64,000 bases of DNA from Fen-178 sp963722575 (GCA_963722575.1 CAVRNR010000022.1:1798001-1862000); one strand, 5' to 3'; positions 40,569-50,229 are shown, counted from the first letter of the stretch. The notes: generated from the letters alone by a model not told the origin. Made by a program: numbers and translations.

Positions 40569-40729
40569 ACGCTGAAGCCGCCGTTGGCTTTCCGGTACCG
40601 CCGCACCTCAGCGGCGTCAATGATGCCGGTCTTACTGAGTTCTTCCATTGCCAGAGCAACCATATCCCCGCGTGGCAGCTTCAGGATCTGGTTGGCTTCA
40701 TTGCAGAAGTACTCCAGGGTTTCTGTGCT
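40532..40729 (-). pseudogene. C-terminal remnant of an unidentified gene
   Basis: The 65-codon frame reads LEYFCNEANQILKLPRGDM, then VALAMEELSKTGIIDAAEV and GGFSVYELATFF. It looks like a real protein C-terminus, but the frame has a stop at the 5' side and no start. Its end overlaps the acetyltransferase 3' end. Family not recognised. Confidence 0.4.
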
Positions 40730-40772
40730 CTAATAATGAAATAGTGCTGCAAAACCGGGAAGGGACCTGCCC

Positions 40773-42047
40773 ATGACTGTCTCGACAGCCCCTCATCACG
40801 CCAAACTCTACCCTGTGCAGGCTGCGCGTGGCTGGCCGCCGGTTGTTGTCGCGGGCGCCTATCAGACGGGGGTTGTCCTGATGCGGAATCTTCGCAGGCG
40901 CGGCGTAGCCGTCTCGTGCATTGATTACAATCCGAGCCAACCTGGCTTCAAGACCGTTTACGGGAGAGCGTATTTGTGCCCAAACCCCGACGAGCGGCCC
41001 GCCGAATGGCTGCGGTTCATGATCAATCTGGGCAAAGAGATTGGAGCAAAGCCGGTTCTCATCGCCAGCGCGGACCAGTTTGTCACGGCGATTGCACGCC
41101 ATGCCGCGGACCTGGACGAGTATTTCATTTTTCTGCACACCGGCGCTGCGATGCAGGCCCTGTTGGCAACAAAGAAGCGCCAGTATCGCATAGCAGGTGA
41201 GCACGGACTGCCAGTGCCGCGGACACAACTCGTACGATCGCTGGATGAGGTTGTTCGTTTCGGAGCGGAAGCGCGGTTCCCGTGCCTGCTCAAGCCCGTC
41301 CACTTCCGCGAATGGGAGGGATTCCCGGCCGGTCACCCATTGCTCAACCAAAAGATCGCGCTGGCGCATTCCCCCGCCGAACTGGAGTCCAAGTACCGCT
41401 TGGCTGAAGCGGCCAACCCCGAACTAGTGGTCCAGGAAGTGATTGAGGGGCGGGATGACGCCAAGCTGGTTTATTTGTCCTGCTATGGCCAGGACGGCGT
41501 CCGGCTGGGATCATGCATGGTGCGAGAACTGCGCACGTATCCGATCTATTATGGCTCTGCGAGCGTGGTCGAACCGATTGACGATCCCGAGACCGATGCG
41601 TTATGCGACGCATTCCTGCGCGGCATCGGTTACACGGGGCTGTGCGAAATCGAATTGAAGCGCGACGACCGGGACGGCCGCGTCAAGATGATTGAGGCCA
41701 ACCCGCGTTACAGCGTAACGGCGGACGCCGCGCCTTACGCGGGGGTAGACCTGGGATGGCTCCATTACCTGGACCTGATCGGCGAAAAGGTTGAGCCCGC
41801 GCAAGCGTTGAAACGCGATTTCCGGCATATCTTTCTGCGCCGCGATTTCGCGTGTTTTCGCAGCTATCGTAAGGCGGGTCTGCTGAGCTGGTGGGGATTG
41901 CTCCGGTCGTATCGGCCCCCGGTCGCGTTCTTCGATTTCGACCTTCGGGATTGGCGTGTCACGGCGGACACGGCCGTGGAACTTGCCAAGACGCTGCTCG
42001 CGCCTCCATTCCGGCGGGTGTTCCCGAAGAGGAAATTGCCGGCCTAG
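40773..42047 (+). CDS. ATP-grasp carboxylate-amine ligase-like protein (copy 2)
   Basis: The 424-residue protein is a close paralogue of the one at 19203 and matches over nearly the full length. It keeps the whole N-terminus (MTVSTAPHHAKLYPVQAARG) behind a GGGAAGGGA ribosome site. ATP-grasp motifs are FPCLLKPVHFREWEG, PELVVQEVIEGRDDA and KMIEANPRYSVTADA. It is in the opposite orientation to copy 1, 20 kb away. The substrate is unknown. In glycan loci such enzymes may add an amino acid to a sugar. Confidence 0.88.
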   Translation: MTVSTAPHHAKLYPVQAARGWPPVVVAGAYQTGVVLMRNLRRRGVAVSCIDYNPSQPGFKTVYGRAYLCPNPDERPAEWLRFMINLGKEIGAKPVLIASADQFVTAIARHAADLDEYFIFLHTGAAMQALLATKKRQYRIAGEHGLPVPRTQLVRSLDEVVRFGAEARFPCLLKPVHFREWEGFPAGHPLLNQKIALAHSPAELESKYRLAEAANPELVVQEVIEGRDDAKLVYLSCYGQDGVRLGSCMVRELRTYPIYYGSASVVEPIDDPETDALCDAFLRGIGYTGLCEIELKRDDRDGRVKMIEANPRYSVTADAAPYAGVDLGWLHYLDLIGEKVEPAQALKRDFRHIFLRRDFACFRSYRKAGLLSWWGLLRSYRPPVAFFDFDLRDWRVTADTAVELAKTLLAPPFRRVFPKRKLPA

Positions 42048-42096
42048 CCTCCCGTCTCTGAAGTCTTTTTATAGTCCCCAACTTTACGAATGATTT
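42043..42096 (+). repeat. Inverted repeat, left copy, around GT2-FkbM module
   Basis: This 54-nt segment begins at the stop of the ATP-grasp gene. It matches the reverse complement of 44117-44169 with blocks CCTAG, TCCCGTCT, TTTATAGTCCC and GAATGATTT in the same order. Confidence 0.65.
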
Positions 42097-42379
42097 TGCC
42101 GGCGGTGGCCGTCCCGACGAAAGGGTGGGGCTTCCTGTTGTGCTGCCGGGTGTAGTTTTGGATGGCGCATGAGTTTCCGCACGCTGCCAAAAGTGCCGCG
42201 CCGTATCCAGATTCGGTTTCAGAGAAGCATTGATCTTGGTCCGGTACGTCCTATCTCACACAACGCGATGCTTCAAAGGATTAAGACGTGGAGGTCCGTG
42301 ATATGCTGAACGGTTATCCGGGAGCCCAAATGGAAATCTCGCATGAAGGTCGTTTTGGCTGAGTGCTGAAAGCAAAGGC
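42097..42379. other. Intergenic stretch before GT2
   Basis: No supported gene is seen on either strand. An AAAGG ribosome site lies just before ATG 42380. No clear promoter is recognised. Confidence 0.4.
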
Positions 42380-43234
42380 ATGCCCCTGATCAGCGCTGTC
42401 ATACCGGTACACAACAGATTTGAGTTTCTGAACGAAACCCTCGCGTCGGTGTTCTCACAGACCCGCGTCCCCGACGAGATCCTGATCGTGGACGACTGCT
42501 CGTCGGTTCCCGTAGAGAGGCACCTGGCGGAAAATCCGCCGCCCGGTCCCGTCACAGTCCTTCACACCCAAAGACCGAGCAACGCGGGCGGAGCCCGCAA
42601 CTTGGGATGGCGGCACGCCATAGGCGATCTCATCGCATTTGACGACAGCGACGATCTCTGGGAGCCGGACAAGACACGGCAACAGTCCGACTATCTCGAA
42701 GCGCATCCCGAGGTGGATGGCGTCTATGGGCCGATGCTGGCATTCTTTCCGGACGGGCGGACCCATTTGTGGGCACACGATCGGCCGCCCGTCGTGGACG
42801 CTGCCACAGGTCTTGTGGATGCCAACATGACATCGCCGACACTGATGATCCGGCGGCGGGCGCTTGAAACGCTTGGCGGATTCGATGAGAGCCTGGCAAT
42901 TCTGGAGGATCAGGCCTTCGCGATCGAAATCGGCCTGAAGGGATTGCGTGTAGTGTTTCTGGATTCGCCCGTCGTTACCCGCGTCCGGCGCAACGACCAG
43001 AACATCACCGGGAATGCCGAAAAGTACTTTCTGTGCGCCTGCAGGCTTGCGCTCCGCTACCGGCGGGTCAACGCAAGTATCTATGGGCCGGGATCCGTGC
43101 TGGTTCACCTGAGCCGAGCGCTGAAGCAATACGGCGAACGCAAGAGGTTTATGGGGCTGCCGACGCGCGTGATTGTCTCCTGCGTGGCAGGGCTCTGCCG
43201 CGCGAGCCGCATGCCGCGAGGGCGCACCTATTGA
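42380..43234 (+). CDS. Family 2 glycosyltransferase
   Basis: The 284-residue GT-A protein has ISAVIPVHNRFEFL, VDDCSSVPVERH, NAGGARNLGW, the DxD-type FDDSDDLWEPDK (about 92-103), and LEDQAFAIEIGLKGL as catalytic region. It is similar in layout to the GT2 at 20589. It lies 10 nt before FkbM in the same direction, and both are enclosed by a 54/53-nt inverted repeat. Confidence 0.9.
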   Translation: MPLISAVIPVHNRFEFLNETLASVFSQTRVPDEILIVDDCSSVPVERHLAENPPPGPVTVLHTQRPSNAGGARNLGWRHAIGDLIAFDDSDDLWEPDKTRQQSDYLEAHPEVDGVYGPMLAFFPDGRTHLWAHDRPPVVDAATGLVDANMTSPTLMIRRRALETLGGFDESLAILEDQAFAIEIGLKGLRVVFLDSPVVTRVRRNDQNITGNAEKYFLCACRLALRYRRVNASIYGPGSVLVHLSRALKQYGERKRFMGLPTRVIVSCVAGLCRASRMPRGRTY

Positions 43235-43244
43235 GATAGGGAAA

Positions 43245-44012
43245 ATGTCATTGAAGGAAGCAGCCTGCGATTTCGCAAAAGAACGGCTCGCCCGTATGGG
43301 TTTGAGCTTGAGCTTCTACCCGGCGCCGGGAACTCACGAGCGCCTGCTGGACAAATTCTTCCGACAGAAGGATATCAATTGCGTTTTTGATATCGGCGGT
43401 TTCAACGGCACTTACGCGAGAGAACTGAGAGGCCGGGGATACCCGGGACTAATCGTCAGCTTCGAACCCGTTCCCGCATCATACGCTCTGCTTCAGGAGA
43501 CAATGAAGGCCGATCCGTTGTGGATCGGCCAGCCCTATGGTCTGAGCAATGAGAGTCGCCGGGCGACCGTGAAAACCTATGTCAAAGGCGATTTTAATTC
43601 TCTCTTGAACCTCCGAGACGATGCCGAGAAGGCTTATAACCTGAATGCGTCCGAACGGAGCGAAGTGGATGTCGAGCTATGCCGCCTCGACGCAGCGATG
43701 GAGGAACTGAGAACACGCATTCCTCCGGACCCGCGAATCTTCGCCAAGATCGATACGCAGGGCCACGACATGCAGGTTCTGCAGGGCGCATCGGGGGTCC
43801 TGGATGTTCTCTGCGGTTTTCAGAGCGAGTTGCCCACAGTCCGGATCTAGGATGGCATGTCCTCCATGCCGGAACTGATCGAGTATTACGCGCAGATCGG
43901 TTTTGTGCCGATCGGGTTCTATCCCGTGAACACCTTTCCGGAGTCTATGGTCAGCCCCGAATTCGACGTTGTATTCACGCGCTTCAGCGGGGCCCTTCAG
44001 AGCCCCGCCTGA
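43245..44012 (+). pseudogene. FkbM-family methyltransferase with in-frame TAG
   Basis: The first 202 codons form an FkbM methyltransferase: INCVFDIGGFNGTYARELRG (SAM site), IVSFEPVPASYALLQ, and FAKIDTQGHDMQVLQGA. TAG at 43848 interrupts it where a Tyr would fit. The same frame continues with MSSMPELIEYYAQIGFVPIG and STOP at 44010, which is the normal FkbM C-terminus. Without the last 53 residues the enzyme is probably inactive. Alternatively this is a sequencing error. Confidence 0.75.
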
Positions 44013-44116
44013 CTGGAGCTTTCTGCGCGTCTCCTGCTACGCGGCCACCAATACTACGTCCGGCAGCACGATGAGACGGCCCGCCCTTTCATCTGGACGG
44101 CGACGGCCAGCTAACT

Positions 44117-44169
44117 AAATCATTCATTAACTCAGGGACTATAAAGAGACTGCAGACGGGAGAACTAGG
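44117..44169 (-). repeat. Inverted repeat, right copy, around GT2-FkbM module
   Basis: This is the reverse-complement partner of 42043-42096. It lies 16 nt after the stop of the minus-strand GT39-like gene at 44186. The two copies thus follow the stop codons of two convergent genes. Confidence 0.65.
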
Positions 44170-44185
44170 GACCAGCGTCTCTCCG

Positions 44186-45820
44186 CTATCGCTCAGCCGG
44201 CGCCGCTGCGGGAAGATCCACTTGATACACGTCGAAAACTCCGGTCTTCCCCAGCCACAGCAGGCGCGCGCGCAGGTGGTTCAGCAGGTACTTGAACTGC
44301 CATTCCTGAACGCCCAGAACCTCTCCCATAGAGAGGATAAAGAAATGCCTGTGGGTGGCGACGTAAGCATCGAAAGGGGCAGACGTGCCGCTCGGGTGCC
44401 CCAGTCGGATGGAACGCTCATACATCATGCCGGCAGTGGTATCTGCAACGTCGTTTCCGTACTCGGCTAGCTCTTTATTAGCATCGAACAGATACAGCAG
44501 GTTAGCCCGCCTATCGGATTTCGTCGACTCGTAAAACGGCCCGAAGTGCATGGGCGCGGAGACCACGATATCGGGGTGGGGGTCGGGAATCAAGCGCCGT
44601 ATTTCGGCGAGCGTGGGGTAGGGCCGCTCGGTGCGAATGAAGCCGCTCACCCCCCGAGTCCCCACGAGCAAACCATGCCCGGCCATAGCCAGGAAGAAAC
44701 ACAACCCCACGACTGCACGCCAGGAAGTCAAGGCCGGCAGCAGCAGAGGCAACCCGAGTATCAGGCCGAAGGCGGCTATCATGTAATACTTCGGAGGGAA
44801 CCAGCCGGTCCACAACACGCCCGCGAGGTAACCGCAGAACGGGAGCAGGAGGAATCCGCAGCTTACCACCAGCATCAGCCTGTGCGCTTGAGAGATCCAC
44901 GGCCGTCGGGCCGTCTCCGCGCGCATCGCACCGAGCCCGGCCGCCGCGAAAAGAAGCAGAATGATTCCGACCCACGGCAGGCTGAACACGATGGTGCCGA
45001 AGAACCCGTACAACGTTTGGAACTCCACCTTCTCCCCATAATGTCCCAGGTATACATGGGCGCCGGAGATGAGAATCGGGAGCCACAAGCAGTAAGGGAC
45101 CAAAGCCAAAAGGAAGCACAAGATGGCCGGCCAGTCCGGACGCTTGCGGAGGATCCACTTTGCCAGCTCGCCCATACCGAGGGGCAGCAGGATCAGGATG
45201 GCGTAGAAGTGCGTGGACAGCGTCATCGCGAGGCTCAATACAAATGCAATCCGCCAGCGGACCTGGCGGCGCCCATCGGTATCTTGCAGGTGGTCCCAAC
45301 ACAGCAGCGTCAAGGCGGAAAAGCCCAGCATTGGCGCGTAGGGCCGGGCGAGGGATCCCCAGCCGCGCAGAGCGGTGGCAAACGGCAGGAAGAACGTTGC
45401 GGCGGCGTAAGAGGGCGGCGCGTATCGCCAGACGATGATAGCCAGGCACAGGCACATCAGGCAAAAGCAGAGAATCGATGGCACCCGGGCGAGAAAGAGA
45501 CTATCCCCAAACACGCGGAACAGAAGGTGCGTCGCCCAATCCAACACAGGCGGATGCGCCTGGACGCCGTCACAGAGCGCAGTCCACATCTGCCGAAGGC
45601 TGCCCAGGCGGATGACGATGAGTTCGAGACCCTCATCGGCCCAGATAAAACGCTCGTGGGCATAGCCGGCGAAGGTAAGCACGCACAACAGGCTGGCAGC
45701 CACCAGGTACAGCCGCTGGTGCGCCCCCAACCAGCGATCCAATCCCGCCGCCGCGCGGTCGAGAATGTTGGGACGAGTGGCAGCGGCCGGCGATTCAGCT
45801 TGCGATGCATCCGGCGTCAT
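44186..45820 (-). CDS. GT39/ArnT-like integral membrane glycosyltransferase
   Basis: The 544-residue protein has about 11-12 membrane segments. The first periplasmic loop contains FIWADEGLELIVIRLG, where the Asp-Glu pair corresponds to the catalytic acidic motif of PMT/ArnT-like GT-C enzymes. A C-terminal soluble part (about 400-544) follows. GT-C enzymes use polyprenyl-phosphate sugars on the periplasmic side. It is similar in type to the gene at 47223. Confidence 0.82.
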   Translation of the reverse strand: MTPDASQAESPAAATRPNILDRAAAGLDRWLGAHQRLYLVAASLLCVLTFAGYAHERFIWADEGLELIVIRLGSLRQMWTALCDGVQAHPPVLDWATHLLFRVFGDSLFLARVPSILCFCLMCLCLAIIVWRYAPPSYAAATFFLPFATALRGWGSLARPYAPMLGFSALTLLCWDHLQDTDGRRQVRWRIAFVLSLAMTLSTHFYAILILLPLGMGELAKWILRKRPDWPAILCFLLALVPYCLWLPILISGAHVYLGHYGEKVEFQTLYGFFGTIVFSLPWVGIILLLFAAAGLGAMRAETARRPWISQAHRLMLVVSCGFLLLPFCGYLAGVLWTGWFPPKYYMIAAFGLILGLPLLLPALTSWRAVVGLCFFLAMAGHGLLVGTRGVSGFIRTERPYPTLAEIRRLIPDPHPDIVVSAPMHFGPFYESTKSDRRANLLYLFDANKELAEYGNDVADTTAGMMYERSIRLGHPSGTSAPFDAYVATHRHFFILSMGEVLGVQEWQFKYLLNHLRARLLWLGKTGVFDVYQVDLPAAAPAER

Positions 45821-45956
45821 GAGGAAGTCCCCCGCAGCGACTGGCCGCGCTCAAGACCGAATTCTTCGTTCTCCGCGAAGCGGCGTAGGATCATGGGTTT
45901 TTCACATTCCCGCTCAGAGCGTTTTAGTTTATCATGGGTGATGTTCTCCAGATGGG

Positions 45957-45984
45957 TGTGTTCCCAGAGGTGTGTTCCCAGAGG
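45957..45984 (+). repeat. Short tandem repeat of about 14 nt
   Basis: GTGTTCCCAGAGGT is present twice in a row, upstream of the deacetylase start at 46021. It may be chance or a regulatory repeat. Confidence 0.35.
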
Positions 45985-46020
45985 TACACCACGGCACGGT
46001 TGCCTGGAAACGGCGGATCG

Positions 46021-47040
46021 ATGATACGAGGTAAGCGAGAGATGGTCGCGGCCGCATGCGCGGGGATGGGGGTCACGTGGCTGCTGGAGAAACTGCCCCG
46101 CCCTCCGGTGCTGATGATTCTGAATTATCACCGTATCGGCGATCCGGACGCCACAGAATACGATTCGGGCACGTTTTCCTGCACCGCCGCGGAGTTCGAC
46201 TGGCAGATCGGGTATTTGAAACGCCACTACCGGATGACGACTCTGGACGAGGTGCTCGGGCTGCTGGCGGGCGACGGCCGCCTTACCGAGCCGCGAGTTC
46301 TGATTACCTTCGACGACGGGTACATCGACAATTACCAAGACGCGTTTCCGGTGCTGCGGCGGCGCGGCGTGCAAGGCGTTTTCTTTCTGCCGACGGCCTT
46401 CACCGGCACCAGCCGCATCCCCTGGTGGGACGCGATCGCTTACATCGTCAAGCGCTCTCGCAAGGCGCGGTTCCGGCTCCAGTATCCGCAGCCTGAGGAG
46501 TTCGACCTGGCCGCCGACAGAGCCGGCCGATGCATCATGCGCGTGCTGAGACTCTACAAGCAGCCCGCCATGCGGGACCACGGCCGGTTTGTGGAGGAAC
46601 TGGAACGCGCGTGCGAATCCTCGCGGCCGAGCGGCGACACCGAGCGATGCTTTTTGAATTGGAACGAAGCCCGGGAAATGCAGCAAGGCGGCATGGCATT
46701 CGGCTCCCACACCCACAACCACGAGATCCTGAGTAAGTTGCCGGCTCGCAAACAGTTTGAGGAGCTAAGCTTCTCGCGCGAGATCCTGCAAAGAGAACTA
46801 AAACGGGATGTGGACACGCTGGCATACCCCGTGGGGGCCCCGGACACGTTTTCGTCCGAAACGGTGGAAGCCCTGCGACAGGCAAAGTACCGAGCCGCGT
46901 TTTCGTTCTACGGCGGGTTCAACAAGGCGGGACTGATCGAACCCTTCGATATCCGGCGCTGCAGTGTGGGCGGGCAGACCCGGAGACGGTTGCGCCTGCA
47001 GACAGCGTTGGGGTCTCTCACCGGCAGGTTCTGGTTTTGA
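46021..47040 (+). CDS. Polysaccharide deacetylase (NodB domain)
   Basis: The 339-residue protein has ILNYHRIGD, the metal-binding TFDDGYIDNY (NodB motif 1), GSHTHNHEIL (H-x3-H motif 2) and LAYPVGAPDTFS (motif 3). A short N-terminal hydrophobic segment may anchor it. It removes N- or O-acetyl groups from a glycan. ATG 46021 is preferred over the open frame from 45934. It is divergent from the GT39-like gene. Confidence 0.9.
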   Translation: MIRGKREMVAAACAGMGVTWLLEKLPRPPVLMILNYHRIGDPDATEYDSGTFSCTAAEFDWQIGYLKRHYRMTTLDEVLGLLAGDGRLTEPRVLITFDDGYIDNYQDAFPVLRRRGVQGVFFLPTAFTGTSRIPWWDAIAYIVKRSRKARFRLQYPQPEEFDLAADRAGRCIMRVLRLYKQPAMRDHGRFVEELERACESSRPSGDTERCFLNWNEAREMQQGGMAFGSHTHNHEILSKLPARKQFEELSFSREILQRELKRDVDTLAYPVGAPDTFSSETVEALRQAKYRAAFSFYGGFNKAGLIEPFDIRRCSVGGQTRRRLRLQTALGSLTGRFWF

Positions 47041-47222
47041 TGACCGGAAGCGCCGGCGTGTGTGCCGCGCACCCGGTACAAGAGGGGCTGAGCCACGGGC
47101 TTCAGAGTCTACCGGCGGCGGCGCGGTTCTACCTGGAGGCCTGGAACGAGGCGCCGTACTCGGTCGTCTCGGGAATGACAGTCTTGAAGACAAAGCCCAC
47201 GATTCACCGGCGGCGCGCCGAC

Positions 47223-48806
47223 TCAGGGCGTGTATCCGCACGTATACCGGTCCAGGCCGATTCTGAAGGGCCTCTGGGCCGCGCCCGGAAAGAACCTCGA
47301 TTTCAGCGAGGAGCCGGAGTCCCGGAGCAGTTGGCGCGAGTCCACCAGGGCACAGTTCGAGCGAAGCCACGATTCCACCGATGCGGTCTCTTTAAGAGCC
47401 CACGGATTGACGCCGTTGACCAGGAGGACGGTCGAATGCTCAGGCAACTTCGGCGTAGAGCCCGGTCCGATACGGTACACCCTCGGGTCCTCGACCCAAC
47501 CCGGGTAGAACGGGCCGGCGAGCAGCCCGTGTCTGGCGAGCGCATTGTTCGCGTAGAACCAGAATGGCGGAGAATTGCTGACGACGACGCCGCCATGGGC
47601 AATAGTGTCGGCCGCCTCCTCGGCCACGGCGGCCCACGGCTCGATGAAGTGCGGTGCGGCATACCACTTTCTGACCACCGTTCCTGCCCACCCCACCGCC
47701 GCCGCCAAGCCGAGTGACAGGGCCAATACCCTGCGCATTGTTCTGTGCCCCGGCGCCGCCAATGCAACCGAGAGGGAGAGGAAGAGCCAGCCGCTGATGA
47801 ACAGCAGCCGCTTGGTCATGATGGCGCCGATCGCGGCCATGACGCCAAGTAGCACCGTGAAATAAACCAGGAACAGGCGGCCCCGCCAGGGCAACAGATT
47901 GGCCGCGGCCGCCACGCTCACAAGGATCGCGAGAGAGGCGGGTATGCTCAAAAACCAAAACCAGGGGGCCACGGATTCGCTGACGAAAACCGAATAAAAA
48001 CAGTAGGCGGAATTCAGCACCTTGGACAACAGCGACGGGCCGCCGCCTATCTGAACGCCCTTGCAGATCTCCTTCCAGAAGACCACCCAGATCGGCGCGT
48101 AGAGCAGGATGAGCACTCCAAAGACCCACGTCGCGAACGTCAGGGCTTTGCCGCGGTTCCTGATGCAGATATCGAATGCAAGACAGCCGATGATCGCCCA
48201 GCCGAAGTAATTACTGTAAACCATCAGGGCCGCGGCGGCGACGAAGACAGCCAGACGTTTTCTCTCCGGCTTATCGCAATAGCGTAGGTACGAAAGAGTC
48301 ATCGCCGCGGTAAGGAAAAAGCAGAACGAATACCAGCCGGTCAGCCGCGCGAAATGGAATGCAAATGGAGAGAGTACCCCAATCGAGAGCAGCGGGATGA
48401 AGGCCCGCGGCCCGGCAAGGTCCCGCGCGCAGTAAGCGAGCAGCAGCAGGCCGGCCAAGTAAAACAGCACGTTGGGAAGCCTGAGCAGCCACGTGGCGGA
48501 TCCCGCTACCGGAAGCCAGTAATGCAGCAAAACATCGGAAAGCGGCGGGTGTTCGTGCTGACCTTGTCCCGTCCAGAACAGCCCAATGGTGTGGGACGCG
48601 GGCTGCCGCGCCGCATTCACGATCGCGGATTCGTCATCGAGGACGTCAAAACAGGCATCGGACCCGATGAACGCGCACAAAGCCAACACAAGGATAATGA
48701 CAGAACTCCAGCGTTCTCCCGTCCTTGAGGGGAAGCCCGGCTCAGTGGGGGGAGATTCAACTTCGGAACGCCGGAGCGGGGCGCTCGATCGGTTTTGGGG
48801 CATCAT
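47223..48806 (-). CDS. GT39/ArnT-like integral membrane glycosyltransferase
   Basis: The protein has about 527 residues from ATG 48806 and 11-12 membrane segments. The first loop has DVLDDESAIVNAARQP, with acidic residues as in GT-C enzymes, and EHPPLSDVLLHYW. The soluble C-terminus has VVVSNSPPFWFYANNALARH. The frame is open to 48872 but overlaps the O-antigen ligase stop region, so an ATG at 48806 or 48803 is likely. It overlaps that gene by 50 nt and is in the same operon. Confidence 0.82.
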   Translation of the reverse strand: MMPQNRSSAPLRRSEVESPPTEPGFPSRTGERWSSVIILVLALCAFIGSDACFDVLDDESAIVNAARQPASHTIGLFWTGQGQHEHPPLSDVLLHYWLPVAGSATWLLRLPNVLFYLAGLLLLAYCARDLAGPRAFIPLLSIGVLSPFAFHFARLTGWYSFCFFLTAAMTLSYLRYCDKPERKRLAVFVAAAALMVYSNYFGWAIIGCLAFDICIRNRGKALTFATWVFGVLILLYAPIWVVFWKEICKGVQIGGGPSLLSKVLNSAYCFYSVFVSESVAPWFWFLSIPASLAILVSVAAAANLLPWRGRLFLVYFTVLLGVMAAIGAIMTKRLLFISGWLFLSLSVALAAPGHRTMRRVLALSLGLAAAVGWAGTVVRKWYAAPHFIEPWAAVAEEAADTIAHGGVVVSNSPPFWFYANNALARHGLLAGPFYPGWVEDPRVYRIGPGSTPKLPEHSTVLLVNGVNPWALKETASVESWLRSNCALVDSRQLLRDSGSSLKSRFFPGAAQRPFRIGLDRYTCGYTP

Positions 48807-50217
48807 TGCCGGCCTTTCTCGGGTACCTGTCCGCCGTGTGCGGGCAGCTTCCGGGCAAAGAACTCGCGTCATTCGCGCTGGATCGGGCCGGCGACGCCTG
48901 GGCGCGGGACTCGAACTCCACCTCCGCGGCGCACTTTACCGAGATCGCCAGGCCGCTGAGGGCGGGCAGGTAGAACAAGTACGCGAAGTTCAAGAAGAAG
49001 ACCGCGGTGCAAAAACCCGCCATTGAAACCAATACACAGAGAGTTGCGGTTTCGATGTCGTGGCAGTCCGCTCGATCCCGCGCCCGCCGGTAGGTCTGCT
49101 TGAGCAGGCGATAGGTGGATACAATCGCAGCGAGAAAGAAAAGCGCGCCCGGAATCCCACACTCGCTGGAGACCTCGGTGAATGTGTTGTGGGTTTCGCG
49201 CCACGATCCGTGCGTGGTGCCGCCGATCACATTGTGAGTTCCCTCGTACCAGGAGAATTCGCCGGGGCCTACGCCGAGGATCGGGAATTGAAGGGTGTAC
49301 TCGATGCTCTTCCGCAGGAGATAGGCACGTTGTTCGTTCTCGATGTCTCCAGTGGAGACGGAATCGACAACTGAGTTGAGGCGGTTCCATGCCGACTTCG
49401 GGAGTTTCACGATGAGCACGCCCACGAGGATCGGTACCGCCATGACTATCGCTATTCGCTGCTTCGCGGTTCCCCGCCACACGAATAACCCCGTGGCCGC
49501 GATCAAGCCGAGAGCAGCGCCCCGGGATGCCGTAGCGAGAATCAAGTAAATTCCGAACGCCACTCCCGCGAGCGCAGCCAGCCGGAATGGAAGGAACTTC
49601 CAACTAAGCGCAAACCAAAGGAGGAACGGCAGCGAGAAAAGCACTACGGCGGCGAAATCGTTGGGGTTGGCGATCGAGCCGAACTCGAGCCCGAAGCGGG
49701 CGCCGTATTCTAAGTCGCCGTAGGACTTGAAAAACAGACTCGCAGTGGACACGTTCACCACGGCGCCCCAGCCAATGGCTTGCATGACCTGCTTGCACTC
49801 CCGCCAGCTCGTGGCCAGCCCGGCAATCGCGAATAGCATTATGAGGTCGGTCCTCAGAAAAGCTTCTAGGCAGGTCAACGAACCACGGATATAGATGCTG
49901 AACGGAACGGCGAGGGTCATCCACACCGAGAAGCCCGCCCAGTAGTATGTCGGCCGCCCCCTGAACGCCCGCTGCACCCCTCCGCCGACCAACACGCCCA
50001 GCAGCGCCGGCAAGCCGACAACATATAGAAGGCGGAGGTTTACTCCAGTGAGGACGGTCAGCACCTGGTGAAGGTTGCTGACGCGCAGGAAGAGGAGGCA
50101 CACTCCCAACTGGAACGCGACCTTTCTTATGGGATCGGCCTGGTCGCTGATCGGAGGGGCCGGCCATGCAGAAACCGCGTAAGTCCCACCTGTGCCGCGC
50201 ACTCCTCTGTTGTCCAC
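48757..50217 (-). CDS. O-antigen ligase/Wzy-like membrane protein
   Basis: From GTG 50217 there are about 486 residues and 10-12 membrane segments. The family feature is the periplasmic loop with FPILGVGPGEFSWYEG, TTHGSWRETHNTFTEV and SECGIPGALFFL, as in Wzy_C proteins. It would polymerise or ligate glycan repeat units. GTG 50217 is preferred because TACAGT lies 6 nt upstream and the sequence beyond it enters an IS-like GC-rich region. Confidence 0.85.
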   Translation of the reverse strand: MDNRGVRGTGGTYAVSAWPAPPISDQADPIRKVAFQLGVCLLFLRVSNLHQVLTVLTGVNLRLLYVVGLPALLGVLVGGGVQRAFRGRPTYYWAGFSVWMTLAVPFSIYIRGSLTCLEAFLRTDLIMLFAIAGLATSWRECKQVMQAIGWGAVVNVSTASLFFKSYGDLEYGARFGLEFGSIANPNDFAAVVLFSLPFLLWFALSWKFLPFRLAALAGVAFGIYLILATASRGAALGLIAATGLFVWRGTAKQRIAIVMAVPILVGVLIVKLPKSAWNRLNSVVDSVSTGDIENEQRAYLLRKSIEYTLQFPILGVGPGEFSWYEGTHNVIGGTTHGSWRETHNTFTEVSSECGIPGALFFLAAIVSTYRLLKQTYRRARDRADCHDIETATLCVLVSMAGFCTAVFFLNFAYLFYLPALSGLAISVKCAAEVEFESRAQASPARSSANDASSLPGSCPHTADRYPRKAGNDAPKPIERPAPAFRS

Positions 50218-50223
50218 CTTCGA

Positions 50224-50229
50224 ACTGTA
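50224..50229 (-). promoter_or_regulatory. -10 hexamer TACAGT for a leaderless start
   Basis: The minus strand reads TACAGT, 6 nt, then GTG 50217, the same layout as at 486, 578, 2969 and 6073. Confidence 0.45.

Noticed and set aside
45934..46020. Upstream start for the polysaccharide deacetylase
   Set aside because: The first ATG overlaps a TATCAT promoter-like box, and the extra 29 residues lack a family match.
44546..46024. 492-codon plus-strand frame
   Set aside because: It is antisense to a 12-helix membrane protein, and the product is Gln/Glu/Arg-rich without domain pattern.
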